From: Phoenix dactylifera
Taxonomy: Eukaryota > Streptophyta > Magnoliopsida > Arecales > Arecaceae
Length of the DNA: 64,000 bases
Reading direction: 5' to 3'
Assembly: GCF_009389715.1 (NCBI RefSeq)
Contig: NW_024067781.1
Span: forward strand, 124,001-188,000
Part shown: positions 35,610 through 47,309 of the stretch, piece by piece
Layout: every line of letters begins with the position of its first letter
Position numbering within the stretch: position 1 is the first letter of the stretch
Position numbers and translations under genes: made by a program
The notes under the pieces: generated by a model
The model's input: only the letters and a program-made list of their open reading frames with translations
What the model was told of the DNA's origin: nothing
Databases searched by the model: none

Positions 35610-37337
35610 TGAATTTTTTTTTAAAAAAAATTTATAAAAGTAATTTTTAATACCCTGTACACATTAAATTCTAACAAAACAAATACACTAAATTACATAT
35701 ATAACAAAATACACGTCACAAACAAGAACTTTAATTACATTCATATTATAATATTTGATTACATTGTACTTCAAAAACATTCTAAAAATATACATCTCAA
35801 ATTCCTAAGTACACAATCTACGATATGTATCAAGGATCGACGGCATCATCATCTCTACGAGTAGATGAAGTATCATCAACCTACGGCGTCAGAAACTTTT
35901 GTGATTGAGTTAAAATAGAGACCAAGACCTTGAAGCAACTTGAGGGAGAATACTCTTTCAAAACTTGATTTTACAGAAAGCATCTTACATCAAATGGTGA
36001 TTATATCAGCCAACAACAACAGAATGCAAGTGACGGCCGTACCCTAGGTTCCTAACACAAGTTTTCATCTTCTCCTGTTTAGGTCCAAACACCACTAGTT
36101 GCAATTGACATTCACATTCACATTCTGAAAATCAGAGTGTATTAAGTCATATATCTTTTAATGGTCCATGCTTAAGCATAAAGGAAATTAAATATTGAAT
36201 GACACTTGAGTAACAGAATAAGCATCATATAAAGTAACATGCAGTTTTTCTTTTTAACAATAATGAATGGAAGGCAAGAATATCTAGTCCATGCCCCAAA
36301 TCAGCAAGCATGCAATTGATGGTTTGATGTTACAAAACACAAAGCTCTTCAGCATTATAAGAAGTCAAAACTTAGATTATTGGAACTTGGTGGTTTTCCT
36401 TCCCATGTTTCTGATGGCCCGAGAAGACCTTTCCACTAAGTTGAATGTTGTCAACAGGCCTTAAAGTTCATAGCATCTATACTATTCGTGCTTCACAATT
36501 TCAAGCTTTGCGGTTGCTTCTTCATCGAGTATTTTGTGGGAAACATGATTTCCACCTAATTGAATGCTTTCAAGTTTAAACCCCTAATATTGTGCATTAA
36601 TATTTGACTATAGCCTGCTGCTTGGCAAGAACTGTTGCTTTCATATAATCTCCAAGGAGGAAAAAAGTCCCACATGATTCAGGCCGGAGAGTGTTGGGTT
36701 GATAAAAACGGTACTCAAATGGGCTTACAAGCCTATAAATCCAGTAGAAAATTCAGTCCAAATCTTGATAGATTATCTAAACAGGCTCTTAGGAGAACTG
36801 ATTTGATACTTAATTTTTTAACTTAGCCAAATAGCAACAAAATAATAAAAAATAATAATTGTTCAATGTGCATCAACGATCATACTTATCAGGGTTGCCG
36901 CTCGATCGAGGTTTGAGGTCTGCTCGGACGGCGCCGGAGAGAAGGGAGGAGGAGGAGATCCTCGGGCGGAGGCAAAGCTAGAGTATCAGTAAAAAAAGAA
37001 AAAAACACCCATGAACACACGAACAAGAAGAGGCGGAGAAGGAGGAGAACAAGCGAGACGAGAAGGAGGGAGAAAAGGGAGGAGGAGAAAAATACCTCAG
37101 GTGGAGGTCGGGGTTGGTCGGTCGGCGCCGGAGAGGAGGAAGGAGGAGAGGAGGTTGGAGTCGAACGCTCGGCACCGGAGAGGAGGAAGACGGGTGGCAA
37201 AGGCAGCGCCAGAGACGAGGAAGATGGAAGCTAGGGCAGTGCCGGAGAGGAGGAAGACGGAAGCCGAAGAGGAGAAATAGGGCAGAATGAGGGAGGGATC
37301 GATCGGGGTCGGGCACTGGGTTTTAAGGGTTTCTAGC

Positions 37338-37615
37338 CTTAGACGACGCTTAGAAGCGTCGTCTTTGATCGACGCTTATACGCGTCGTGTTTACTCGACG
37401 CTTATTAGCATCGTCTTAGGCCGGGGACAATAATGACGCTTAAAAGCGTCGTCCTAGGTCCAGTTCCCACGCTTCGCAGCAACGCTTTCGCTAGACGACT
37501 ATGACGACGCTTTTAAGCGTCGTTTATTCTTCAAAATGCCGACGCTCTTAAAAAGCGTCGGCAAAAGTTGGCACGGCAGAAAATTTTGCCGACGCTTTTT
37601 CCTAGCGTCGGCAAA
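37338..37615. repeat. Right subterminal palindromes of the CACTA element
   Basis: Seven units of the same theme near 37340, 37369, 37395, 37434, 37503, 37538 and 37588. Centres vary more than arms. Confidence 0.85.
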
Positions 37616-37651
37616 AAAGGGTCGGCCTTTTCTAATTTTACTGTAGTGTTA

Positions 37652-39381
37652 ATTTCTTTTTTTTTTGCATATATACTCTCCTGAATATATAAAATTGCAT
37701 GAATATTCTCGTAAAATTACTATTTGCATGCATATCTCCTTCTTTTTTTTTTCTTTTTGCATATATACCCATATTATCTAACATCGTTAAAAAATTTATA
37801 TGACTGAAGTATTCTTATGGATAGATATACGAAAAAAGTTATAAGGGTATACATGCAAATAGCAACTTTATGAGGATGTTATGTAGTTTCTCATATTTAG
37901 AAGGGTGTACATTCAAAAAATCTATTAAAAAAAGATTAAAACGTAGCTGGTACTTATTAAGTCTTTTATGGTTCAGTTAGATCGACTAGTTAAAAAAAGA
38001 TTGAGCCACATTGTCAATTTTCTTTTTAAGATTAATATTAGGTGATCACTTTGGTAATGATATTCTCTATTTGATTTTAATATAATTATTATTATTGAAT
38101 CTATAACATATGTATATTCTTCATTATTTTTAAAAGATAAAAATATATCAAATTTAAATTAATTATAGATGCTTAGATTAGTAAAATATTTTTTAGTGAT
38201 TTGTAAATGTTGAGTTGTTATTTGTTTTTGAGGTGAGAATTTTGTAAAAACAGCATGATTCATTCTATAAGAGTTGATATTAGCAGAAGATCATGTGATA
38301 TAATAATATTAATTTTTTTTGCCATCTTTTATTATTAAGAACATCTAAATTATTTTTACTAAATTTTGATCTTTTTTATTAGATTTTTTTAAGTGTATAC
38401 CCTTCTAAATATGCATTATCGAATGAATACTCTTGCAAAGTTTTTATTTGCATGTATATCTTTATAAAGTATTTTTTTTGCATGTCTACTTATAAGTCAT
38501 TTCAAATTTAAATCGTTTATTTTTTAACAACATTAGATGGTATAAGTACATATATAAAAAAGAGAGAGAAAAATGATATATATATAAAATAAGTATTTTA
38601 TGAGACTATACATGTAAATAACAATTTTATGAAAGTATTCATATAATTTTATATATTTTGGAGGGTATATATGTAATTTTTTTATTGAGGCCAACCCTTG
38701 TGACATTTGAAACCTACTTGAAATGACAAATACACTAGTAATTTGGGATAGCAATTTGAGGGTGGAGTGGAGTGGTCCAACCAAGCAAACAACCTCGACC
38801 ACAAGATTTAGATTTACATATGCAAATAGAACAACATAACAAATATTAAAAACTCAAAATCTAATTCCAAGACAACCATGTAAATTTAAATGACAGCAGT
38901 TCCCTCTTTCTTTAAACTGAAAACAAAAGTTTAACGATGGGTAGATAAAGAAAGACAAAACCCAGTATCATACAGCAACATCTATGAATAAAGGAAAATT
39001 AGAAGCAGGTCAAGAAAGCAAATTTCTTGCAACAAGAGATTGTAAATTCAAGAATCCAAATAGGAAAAACAGAACTTATTTTCTAGTTTGTTGCGAGCAG
39101 AGCTACAGAACACACTTCAATGATTAAATATATTTTCATTACAAACAAGAAATATTTAATATGGTTATAGTTCCTTCTTTCTTTAAAGTAGGGGAAAAGA
39201 AAAAAATGGAAAAAAAAAAAAAAACAACCTCAGATCAACAAAGTCATATCTCATTATCAAATTTCAGCAACATCTATGAGTGAAATACAAAGAAATTACG
39301 AGCAAAAAGCCAATTCGCCAGCAACAAGAGATCATAACCCAATAGACCAAGGAGGAGAAACAGACCCTATTTGTTTTTAAT
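37652..39381. other. AT-rich interval with duplicated segment B
   Basis: 37652-38690 is very AT-rich with loosely repeated words (TTTGCATATATA, TTTATTTGCATG). From 38700 it is related to 30510-30960 (ACTAGTAATTTGGGATAGCAA and the TTCCCTCTTTC block). A further related unit continues at 39150-39380 into the gene's 3' flank. No gene was recognised. Confidence 0.5.
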
Positions 39382-39843
39382 TCACACTTTTCGGGCCGAC
39401 CGAGCTCCGATCACCTTCCCGATAGCAGCAGGCTTTTCAGAACATGTCAAGGAAGAGGGCTTCTTCATCTCCTTGCTGCTCCTCACCGAGGATCTCAAAC
39501 TATTCACACGACTCGATGAGAAGTCGGCTGGCACCGATTTCCGCACGCTATTAACGTTCTTCGAGTTCCTCCTTTTTGCCAGTTCAATGGCGATACCGGG
39601 GTCTTGAGAAACCAACTCATCCGCAATCTCCTTCTTTCTCTTAAGCCTCTCATTCCTTCGAGCCGAATAAACTTCATAGAACCTCCCTCTTTCAAACATA
39701 GGACTACTGCTGGAAGAAGTACTGGAGGAAGCAAGAGTGGTATCCATATCATCGTTGGATCCAAACTCTTCCTTGGCCCTTTTGGCCAGCGCCATCAACT
39801 CCGGCGAGATCATCTGATAGACAGGCCGGATCAGTGATTTCAT
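39382..39843 (-). CDS. Small basic plant protein of unknown function (153 aa)
   Basis: A single uninterrupted frame starts at MKSLIRPVYQM and ends RSARKV. It has a serine-rich stretch (about residues 38-48), then a strongly basic helical segment GRFYEVYSARRNERLKRKK (about 52-70) and a Lys/Arg/Ser-rich C-terminal half. No catalytic motif, signal peptide or membrane segment is seen; charge suggests a nuclear or nucleic-acid-associated protein, but this is inference. Support for a real gene: good codon balance against AT-rich surroundings, and partial diverged copies of its 3' end near 33850 and 34190, as expected of an old gene with duplicated remnants. I do not recognise the family with certainty. 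Confidence 0.6.
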   Translation of the reverse strand: MKSLIRPVYQMISPELMALAKRAKEEFGSNDDMDTTLASSSTSSSSSPMFERGRFYEVYSARRNERLKRKKEIADELVSQDPGIAIELAKRRNSKNVNSVRKSVPADFSSSRVNSLRSSVRSSKEMKKPSSLTCSEKPAAIGKVIGARSARKV

Positions 39844-40329
39844 GGAGGAGGAGGGGCGACTGGAGAACTCAGAATTTTTACAAGTGGCTGCACCATGGAG
39901 AAACTCACAAGTTTTAACATAAATGGAAAGATTGGTAACTGTAAGGGAGAGATATTGAAATCGATCTATCTCATACGTGGTCGGGTTTGGACAGTGGGAG
40001 TGGTGTGCAGAGCCCGGCCAGAACGAAGACGCCGTGGCGACACCGCCAGAGGAGGCCTCCGATCCATTGGAGACATCTGATAATTCATCATAAGCACAGC
40101 AAAATTATCCAGAAGGAAAACAAAAAATTCACAAGAGAAAGGAGACCCCTTCTGGGTCGTTTCCGGGAGGTTTTATTATTACGGTTTCTGGGAGGGGCCT
40201 CAAAATTGGAAGGGGTTGAAGTGAGGGCGCGTCCTCCAACGGTCGAATCTCTTTTAAATCGGCCGCCCGTTGCGCTTTGTTACAGGGGCCCCCATTCTTC
40301 GAGGGTAATTACGAAATAGCCATCAGACC
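39844..40329. other. Interval upstream of the basic-protein gene
   Basis: Would contain the promoter of the minus-strand gene. It includes a GC-rich part (40150-40290). No clear motif. Confidence 0.4.
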
Positions 40330-41090
40330 AATCGGAACAAAAGAAAAATATCCACCAAGATGCTGCAATCTGGGACTGGGAGTGGGCCTACTGAAAAAGA
40401 GCTGCTTTGCTTCATCGAGAAATCCCAACTTCGTGAATGGTTGCGGCAACAGTGGATGGTGAGACTGGTGATTGGATTTTCTGCCGGTAGGGGTCTCAGG
40501 CAAGTTGACCCACTTTTCTCTTCTCTCTTTATACTTGCAGTTGAGCCTCTTTGCGAGATAAACTGCGATGCCTCTTCAGCAACGATCTTTGACGGATTAG
40601 GCAATCCATGGATATGCGGAGGTACTGGGATTCTTCAGTATGCTAATGACACCATCATTTTCACCCGCACCAGGAAGCAATACATGGCAGTCCTGAAGCT
40701 CATCCTCTTCTGTTTCAAGCTGGTCTCTAACCTCTCTATCACCCATCAGAAAGTTATGTTTCAGCAGCAAGCTAGAACACCTCGGCGGTGGAAGAACGCG
40801 ACGGATGGCTCAACTACACATTGGTTTCCAATCCCTTTTATGTATCTTCGGTTACCTTTGAGTGGAGGAAAACCTTCAAAAGCCGATTGGATAGTCCTTA
40901 TTCAGCGTGTGAAATCTAGATTAGCCACTTGGAAAAGCATCTATCCTTCACCGAACATCTCGCCTTGGTAAACTCTGCGCTCACATCACTACTTGTCTCT
41001 CTTCAAAATACCCTCTTAGGTTGTTAAAAGATTAGATGGCTTTAGTTGGTCCTTTCTTTGGAAATAGATGCTCTGCTGCATACTGTTGCA
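40330..41090 (+). mobile_element. LINE reverse transcriptase fragment
   Basis: A plus-strand frame reads GRGLRQVDP (normally GLRQGDP), LFILAVEPL, then GILQYANDTIIFTR, where the family has (F/Y)ADD; the second box thus has Asn in place of the first catalytic Asp. It continues with the thumb-like PFMYLRLPLSGG. The endonuclease part and upstream RT are missing and it ends near 41090. It is a dead fragment of a different LINE family from the neighbour. Confidence 0.8.
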
Positions 41091-41119
41091 ATTAGTCCTC
41101 CAAGGCCATCTGCCTATCC

Positions 41120-43372
41120 CGGGGATAGGTACTCCCAGGTATTGCTAGACCCCATCCAGCTCACCCACCCTTAATATTTGCTTTATGCTGGATTTGAGTT
41201 GAGGGTTGATCTTGGGGCTGGAGCAGACAATGGATTTGGTGTGGTTTACTTTCTTTCTAAAAGCAATGCAGTAATCATCCAAGGTCCTCTGGATCACTAG
41301 GGCATTCTTCCTAGTGGCCTTTGCAAGCAACATGCAATCATCAGCGAAAAGAAGGTGTAAAATCAGCTCAATAGTGGGGGTTGGTCTGTAGGCATCGAAC
41401 ACTCGCCCGGAGGGCTCTAGATTGGGCGTCAGCATAGATAATAAATAGGTAGGGGGATAGAGGGCAACCTTGTGACAGGCCGACAATGGATTCGAAGAAA
41501 GGCGTTGGTGAGCCATTTACTAAGATAGCGAAGAAAGGCATCTGAATGTAGCTCATGATCCATTTGATCCACCTCTTATGGAACCCAAAGCTTTCCAAGA
41601 AATGGGTTAGGAACTGCTAGCTCATACGATCATAAGCCCTCTCTATGTTAAGCTTGATCGCCATCAAGTTGTATCAACTCGAGGCCTAGTGGAGATCCTA
41701 CATGAACTCCTAAGCGATGAGAATGTTATCCGTGATGCTTTGGCCACGAACGAAGGCTCCTTGCTCTGGATTAATGAGACGCAGAATAATGCCCTACAAT
41801 CTGATGACCAAAATTTTTGCGACAACTTTGTATAAGGTTGTACATATACTAATGGGCCTATAATGATCCGACTTCATGGCATCCTGTCTCTTTGGAGTCG
41901 GAGTAATAAATATTCTTTCTAGGCATTGGGCATCATCTCATTGCAAAAGAATTGCTAGACCGCAGCAACAATCTCATGCCAAATGATGTCCAAGTATCTT
42001 CTAAAGAAGGAGGAGGAAAAGCCATCAGGGCTAGGGGCCTTGTCCTCAGCCAATGACTACATCACCTCCTGGACCTCTGTAGCCTCAATCAGGGTAGTAA
42101 GGGCAGTGTTCTCAGCATCTAAAACTCTCATTGAAGGTGGCATGCCCATCATATGACTGTTGGTCCCAGGCTGTGTCGTCCATCTAGATCTGAAGAACTG
42201 TAGAAGTTTCCAATTGATAGCACCAACATCTTTAGTAGTTTGGCTACTGCTAGCCCTCAAGATTTTGATTCTATTCCTCTGTCTCCATATGATTGTGGAC
42301 TGGTGAAAATATCTAGCATTCCTATCACCCTTTGCGATCCACTATGCTCTGAACTTCTGTCGCTAAAAAATCTCTTACTAGCGTAAGAGAGAGTGGTGCA
42401 CTGCCAATGTCAATCTGATCTCATGCAGTTCATCCGACGAGAGCCCCCACATTGCTCCTCCTTAGACTGGATTTAGGATATAGGTTGAATCTCTTCCAGT
42501 CTCTTAAAGATGTTACACACCTCCACTCAATTCCATGCCTAGAGCTGAAATTTTGTAAGCTCCAACTTTCAAGTAACCTAATACATCGCATCTCCACTCA
42601 TAGCCATCCGCCGGACATCTCACACAATATTCCATAACTGCGAGTAGGAGAGCCAAATCTTATCAAAGCGAAAAGAAGACTGATAAGGGGTGGGTGAGTT
42701 GGTACTAACCAACACTGGACAATTATCCAAAGCGATCCGCATTAAGTGGTTCACATGATAATTCAGAAAGCACTAAATTCTTCTAGCCATTGAGAACGCC
42801 CGATCAATTCTCTTCCAAACTCTTCTCCAGCCCTAGTGGTTATTGTACCTGTCAATGAGACCATTGGTTGCAATGAAGTCTTGGAACTCTCTAACCTCAG
42901 CCTTGGAGGAGAAGAGTTTGCCTTCCCTCTTCTTCTATGGCCCATCAACACAATTGAAGTCACCTGCCACAAGGGATGGGATGCCTTGCTAGATCAAGAT
43001 AGCTGCCTTACTCAACAAAACTCGATGCTCCCTATAATCAGTGCTGGCATACAATACAGACAAAACTCAAGGATGCCCAGTATGATCAGAAATCACCATG
43101 ATAAGTTGTTGATTGTATTTATGAAAGACATCAAAAGTAGCAAATCCCTATCTCCACACCACCACAATATCTCTCAACAGGCTTCGAGATTCAATGGCAA
43201 AGAAACCCCACTAAGGTGGGAACTGCTGCTTGGCCCGTTGAAGACTTCTACCACACAATCTTGTCTTAGATAGAACTCATACATCCGGATTATGAGCTAT
43301 ACCAATCTTCTAAAGGAGGTTGAAAAAGATGGCTTCCCTGCATCCCTGCAGTTCCAGAGCAAGCACTTCATC
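41120..43372 (-). mobile_element. LINE ORF2, endonuclease and reverse transcriptase, decayed
   Basis: Minus strand: the endonuclease start LLWNCRDAGKPSF lies at about 43372; a second block (RVWKRIDRAFS-like) near 42790; RT with KWIMSYI, GLSQGCPLSPYLF near 41470 and an intact FADD at about 41345 (HLLFADDCMLLAKAT). Frames change several times, and a non-consensus stop interrupts the middle. The 3' part after the FADD region is lost at about 41120, where the oppositely oriented LINE begins. Confidence 0.85.
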
Positions 43373-44100
43373 TATACAGGATAGTGGCTTTGGGTGGACA
43401 CCTAACTTCCGTCTCCTCATCGCCCCCAACTTGGGTGGAGGTTCCCAAGGCCTCCCCCTTGGAGCTCACTCCTCCGCACCTCTCTAGCTAACACCATTTT
43501 CAACCTCTGGACCATTGGCATGTGGTCTCCACCATCAGGCACAATCATCGGTCGCTGAGTCGGTTACTTTTCATCACCCACATCCACAGTGGGTTTCAGT
43601 GTCACTCCAGAATTAGGTTTCACTGGGCTCCTGTAGCATCGATTAGACAGCACGTCCTCCAGGCTAAATTCCATTTTGGCCTCCAACTCCACCTTGCGGC
43701 CTGCTCCACTCCTTCAATGGTTTGCCCTGTTGTCACTGAAATGCCCGGTGTTCAGCACCTGCACACTACAGAAGGTGCCCTACTTCCCAACATCGAATGA
43801 AGAAGTCAGGGTCGGTGTCGTGCTGTTGCCGCTTGCCTCAAAGGAAGAGAGCGTCAGAGGAAGGGGAGCCTTTGTCGGGGAGGTCGTCGGATCCTCCACT
43901 TCATCTTCTGATTCAACCATCCTTTGCGAAGAGGAAGGAGGGCTTCTGGCCCATTTGAGCTGGCCCCTGCCATACCTAGCCTCCATCATAACCGGGTCCA
44001 GCAGCCCACTAACAATGTCTAGGCCTATCAGGTTGCTATCCGAGCTCTAGCCCATAACCTTCCGCTTCTTCGAGTTGGGTTCCAATCTAGGACCGGTTTG
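43373..44100 (-). mobile_element. Probable ORF1 remnant of the same LINE
   Basis: Directly upstream of the endonuclease start. A short frame (43780-43989) has the ARYG...P.. pattern often found at the ORF1 C-terminal part of plant LINEs, followed by a Ser/Thr/Pro-rich tail. No zinc knuckle could be read. The assignment rests mainly on position. Confidence 0.4.
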
Positions 44101-45180
44101 ACCCACCTAGAACAACAAGGTTCTTTCATGGCCAAAAACAGCTTCCTTTATAGCCAGGTTTCCATCCCTTCTTTTCATCTTTTTTTTATTATTGTTTGAC
44201 TACACGGGTTCCACATGGGCTAGATTGTGAGAATTGGCCCAAATAGACATGTCCGAAATTGAAGTCAGCAAGCCCCACCAACATCAATTTTTTAAAAAAT
44301 ATTCAAACAAAAAAATTGGGATCGAAACAGTGAAAATTGCATCCTCTGCGCAATCCCCACATCGTTGAGATAAGGAGGAGGCGATGTGAACGATGACCAA
44401 TCCACGAGTTAAGTCCAGTTGGTCACATCTTTTTACTACTACAATCTAATTGTCAGTTTACTTTTAAACATTCACATCAATTTTACTGCTTGATATTTCT
44501 TCCTAGTTTTGTAGTTTCTTTTAGTGTTTCTACCTTCTCTCTGTAGAATCGACACCCCAATATATACTGCGATAGCCGCATTATTCTTTAGGCGTAATCA
44601 GCACCCTTATTATATAATAAACTAGATCCGCTCCAATAAACATATTCTATAATCTAAACCATTGCTAACTATATTTCCTATGACATTTTTATAGCCTTAG
44701 TCATAGGTAACCAAAATTAATAATTCAGCACAATTAAATGCACTAAACTCAGTCGAATGGCTCAACCAACCCAACTCAAATGCGATGACTCATTAATCCT
44801 AGATAAACTATTCAGAAATTTTTCTTTTCATCAAATTATTTTAAATAAACTCTATATTCACTGTATAGAACTTTCTATATTCTAGAATTTACAGGACAAG
44901 ATATGATAAAAGTAAAATTTAAAGGTATTCAAGTCATTATGCTCACAAAAAGTAAGTAAACAACAATGTTGCAAAGCAAAAGCTTTAAACCATCAATGTA
45001 AACAATCATAATTGTCTTCCATAATATCTGAAAAATAACTGAAATAAAAATACACAAGCCATAGCCGGAATCCTAATTACATCAACTACACCGCAACTGA
45101 AATCTTAATACTAAAATCAAAATACTAATGATAACAAAATCACAGCCAATGAGCATGTTCTCAACAACTTGGTTGGCGAG
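44101..45180. other. AT-rich interval between LINE and MADS array
   Basis: No gene, repeat or transposon end was recognised. It would hold the 3' flank of the leftmost MADS copy. Confidence 0.45.
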
Positions 45181-45883
45181 CTAATCTTGTGACGTCTGTT
45201 GAGGAAACTTGAACCTGTATTTGCTAAAATCAAGATGATGTCCCATCACCGGTTTCTCAACAAGGATCTGCTTTGCACGGTCTCGCACCTTCTCCCGCAG
45301 CCTCTCAAGTGCGCTCTCGAACTCTACCAGCTCATGTAACTCGAGATCATCAATTCGCTTGTTCCACCAAAATCAACCGCTATGCAGTGTCTCCTCCTCA
45401 GTCGCACTCTCTCCTCCTGTTGCGTGTTCGGCATCCTGCATCGCTGCGTGTTCCACTTGCGAACTGCCGGTGATGTCCAACATTTCAGCCTCCGAGCTGG
45501 CCTCTCTTTCCAGTTCATCTTCTTCATCGTCCGACTCCAATGCCTTATCCTGCCTGATGGCATCGCCGCCATCTAATTCATCGCCTTTAGTTGACGATTC
45601 ACCTTCTCCAGAAGACCTGGTAAGACCTCCACTTGCAGCGTCCGACCCCCGAGCCACGATGTCAGCGTTGCCATGAAACTTATCATTATCCGATGATCCA
45701 TCTTTGCTGTTTTCTACGCTAAGGAAGCGATCGGCAATAGATTGTATGGTAGGATGGCTGAAACTGAATACGTTACCAACTTTGGAGAAGATGAGGATGG
45801 CGATTCCACTGCCTGCACGAACAAGCTTCTTTGCATTGGAGAAGAGACCCTTCCGTCGCTTGGAGAAGCAGATGTCTCTCGCA
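45181..45883 (-). pseudogene. MADS copy 1: AGL62-like, N-terminus lost, C-terminal domain retained
   Basis: The frame enters after a TAA with RDICFSKRRKGLFSNAKKL, lacking the first 16 or so residues of the MADS domain and any ATG. It continues through FSKVGNVFSFSHPTIQS, DKFHGN and an acidic Glu/Asp/Ser-rich linker. A TGA at 45373-45375 then interrupts the type I (M-alpha) C-terminal motif, which is otherwise recognisable in the same frame (FWWNKRIDDLELHELVEFE) down to the TAG at 45181. Upstream of the break the sequence is unit 5' flank, joined at TCGCAG. Type I M-alpha proteins of the AGL62 group act in endosperm and female gametophyte; this copy cannot make one. Confidence 0.9.
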
Positions 45884-46203
45884 GCCTCTTACGATTCCTC
45901 TATTCTTAGGAATCATTGGAGTCGTCAGTTGCTTATGCGGGAAACTTGGAGTGCATCATGGCCACACACGGCCGTGACCTAAGCCTAGTTGCTATAACTC
46001 GCCCTGGCCCACAACTCAAGCCTCTCTATCAGGGCCTGTTATCAAGGCGGTACCCACTTTCTTCGCCAAATTGAGGACCTATCACTTAAGAGTATGAATG
46101 GGTTGGGTCAAGTCAATTTAGGCATATTTCTAAAAATTGAACCGATTTAAACTAGTTTTTATGAATTAAAATTAGAACCGAGCTGACCATCTACAAAAAT
46201 CAC

Positions 46204-46470
46204 TCATAAGTTGCCATGAAACTTATCATTATCAGATGATTCGTCTTTCCTATTTTCTGGGCAAAGGAAGCGATCAGCAACAGATTGTATGCTAGGGTGG
46301 CTGAAGCTGAATACATTACCAACTTTGGAGAAGATGAGAATGGCGATTTCACTGCCTGCACGAGCGAGCTTCTTTGCCTTGGAGAAGAGACCCTTCCGTC
46401 GCTTGGAGAAGCAAATATCTCTCGCAGTATTTTTGTCGATGATCTCGATGGGGATCTTCTGGCGACCCAT
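46204..46470 (-). CDS. MADS copy 2: MADS-domain-only AGL62-like protein (88 aa)
   Basis: ATG at 46470: GRQKIPIEIIDK (Gln where the family has Arg), FSKRRKGLFSKAKKL, SEIAILIFSKVG, FSFSHPSIQSVADRF, then a stop after KFHGNL. Normal relatives are about 200-300 aa, so the I-like and C-terminal regions are absent. The DNA-binding/dimerisation domain is otherwise complete. It may be a pseudogene or a short expressed protein. Confidence 0.75.
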   Translation of the reverse strand: MGRQKIPIEIIDKNTARDICFSKRRKGLFSKAKKLARAGSEIAILIFSKVGNVFSFSHPSIQSVADRFLCPENRKDESSDNDKFHGNL

Positions 46471-46997
46471 GAGGAAGAAGAAAGGTTGGGTTTGTTTTCT
46501 TTTAGCTCTAATGGTTGCTTCGTGCAGGGACGTAAGCATCGTATATAAAAGAAAAGTTTCCAGCAAATTCGAGATAGAAACAAACTGGAAGATGGAATCC
46601 GATAGTGAATCGGCTTCTAATTAGACATGAAACAACTAAGAAAACTTTTCTTTATTTTTTTGATAAAAAGATAAGTACTCGATCTAGAGTTTGTTACGAA
46701 TAAGGTCAGACACGGGTGTCGCAGCCTCTTTCGATTCCTCTATTCTCATGATTCATAGGAGTCGTCGATTGCTTATGAGGGGAACTTGGAGTGCATCATA
46801 GCCACATACGGCTGTGACCTAAGCCTAGTTGCTATAACTCGCCCTGGCTGGCAACCCAATCCTCTCTATCATGGCCTGCTATCAAGGCAGTACCCACTTT
46901 CTTCGCCAAATTGAGAACCTCTCACTTAAGAGTTTGAATGGGTCGGGTCAGGTCAATTTAGGTATATTTCTAAAATTGAACCGATTTAAACTAGTTT

Positions 46998-47309
46998 TCA
47001 TAAATTGAAATTAGCACCGAGCTGACCATCTACAAAAATCCCTAATAAGTTCCCATGAAACTTATCATTATCAGATGATCCGTCTTTTCTGTTTTCTGGG
47101 CTAAGGAAGCGATCGGCAACAGATTGTATGCTAGGATGGCTGAAACTGAATATGTTACCAACTTTGGAGAAGATGAGGATGGCGATTTCACTGCCTGCAC
47201 GAGCGAGCCTCTTTGCCTTAGAGAAGAGACCCATCCGTCGCTTGGAGAAGCAGATATCTCTCGTAGTTTTTTGGTCGATGATCTCGAAGGGGATCTTCCG
47301 GCGACCCAT
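46998..47309 (-). CDS. MADS copy 3: MADS-domain-only AGL62-like protein (103 aa)
   Basis: ATG at 47309: MGRRKIPFEIIDQKT, FSKRRMGLFSKAKRL, SEIAILIFSKVGNIF, ADRFLSPENRKDG. A 15-residue read-through into unit spacer follows KFHGNL before the stop. The domain is intact. The upstream TATA-like word is altered (TATTTAGATA in place of TATTTATATA), which may weaken expression. Confidence 0.75.
   Translation of the reverse strand: MGRRKIPFEIIDQKTTRDICFSKRRMGLFSKAKRLARAGSEIAILIFSKVGNIFSFSHPSIQSVADRFLSPENRKDGSSDNDKFHGNLLGIFVDGQLGANFNL

Larger units (their letters stand above)
35201..37648. mobile_element. Non-autonomous CACTA (En/Spm) transposon
   Basis: The termini are CACTACAAAATAATT and its counterpart AATTTTACTGTAGTG, flanked by the 3-bp duplication TTA (35198-35200 and 37649-37651). 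Both subterminal regions carry about seven copies of a palindrome of the type GACGCTTTTAAGCGTC (35248-35609 and 37338-37615). These are the kind of motif bound by CACTA transposases in this superfamily. The 2.4-kb interior has a purine-rich, GC-rich tract (36890-37310, repeated CGGAGAGGAGGAAG) but no recognisable transposase, so movement would need one supplied in trans. Confidence 0.92.

Noticed and set aside
36889..37316. Pro/Ser-rich or Arg/Glu-rich ORFs inside the CACTA element
   Set aside because: They come from a purine-rich repeated tract. No transposase or known domain was found.
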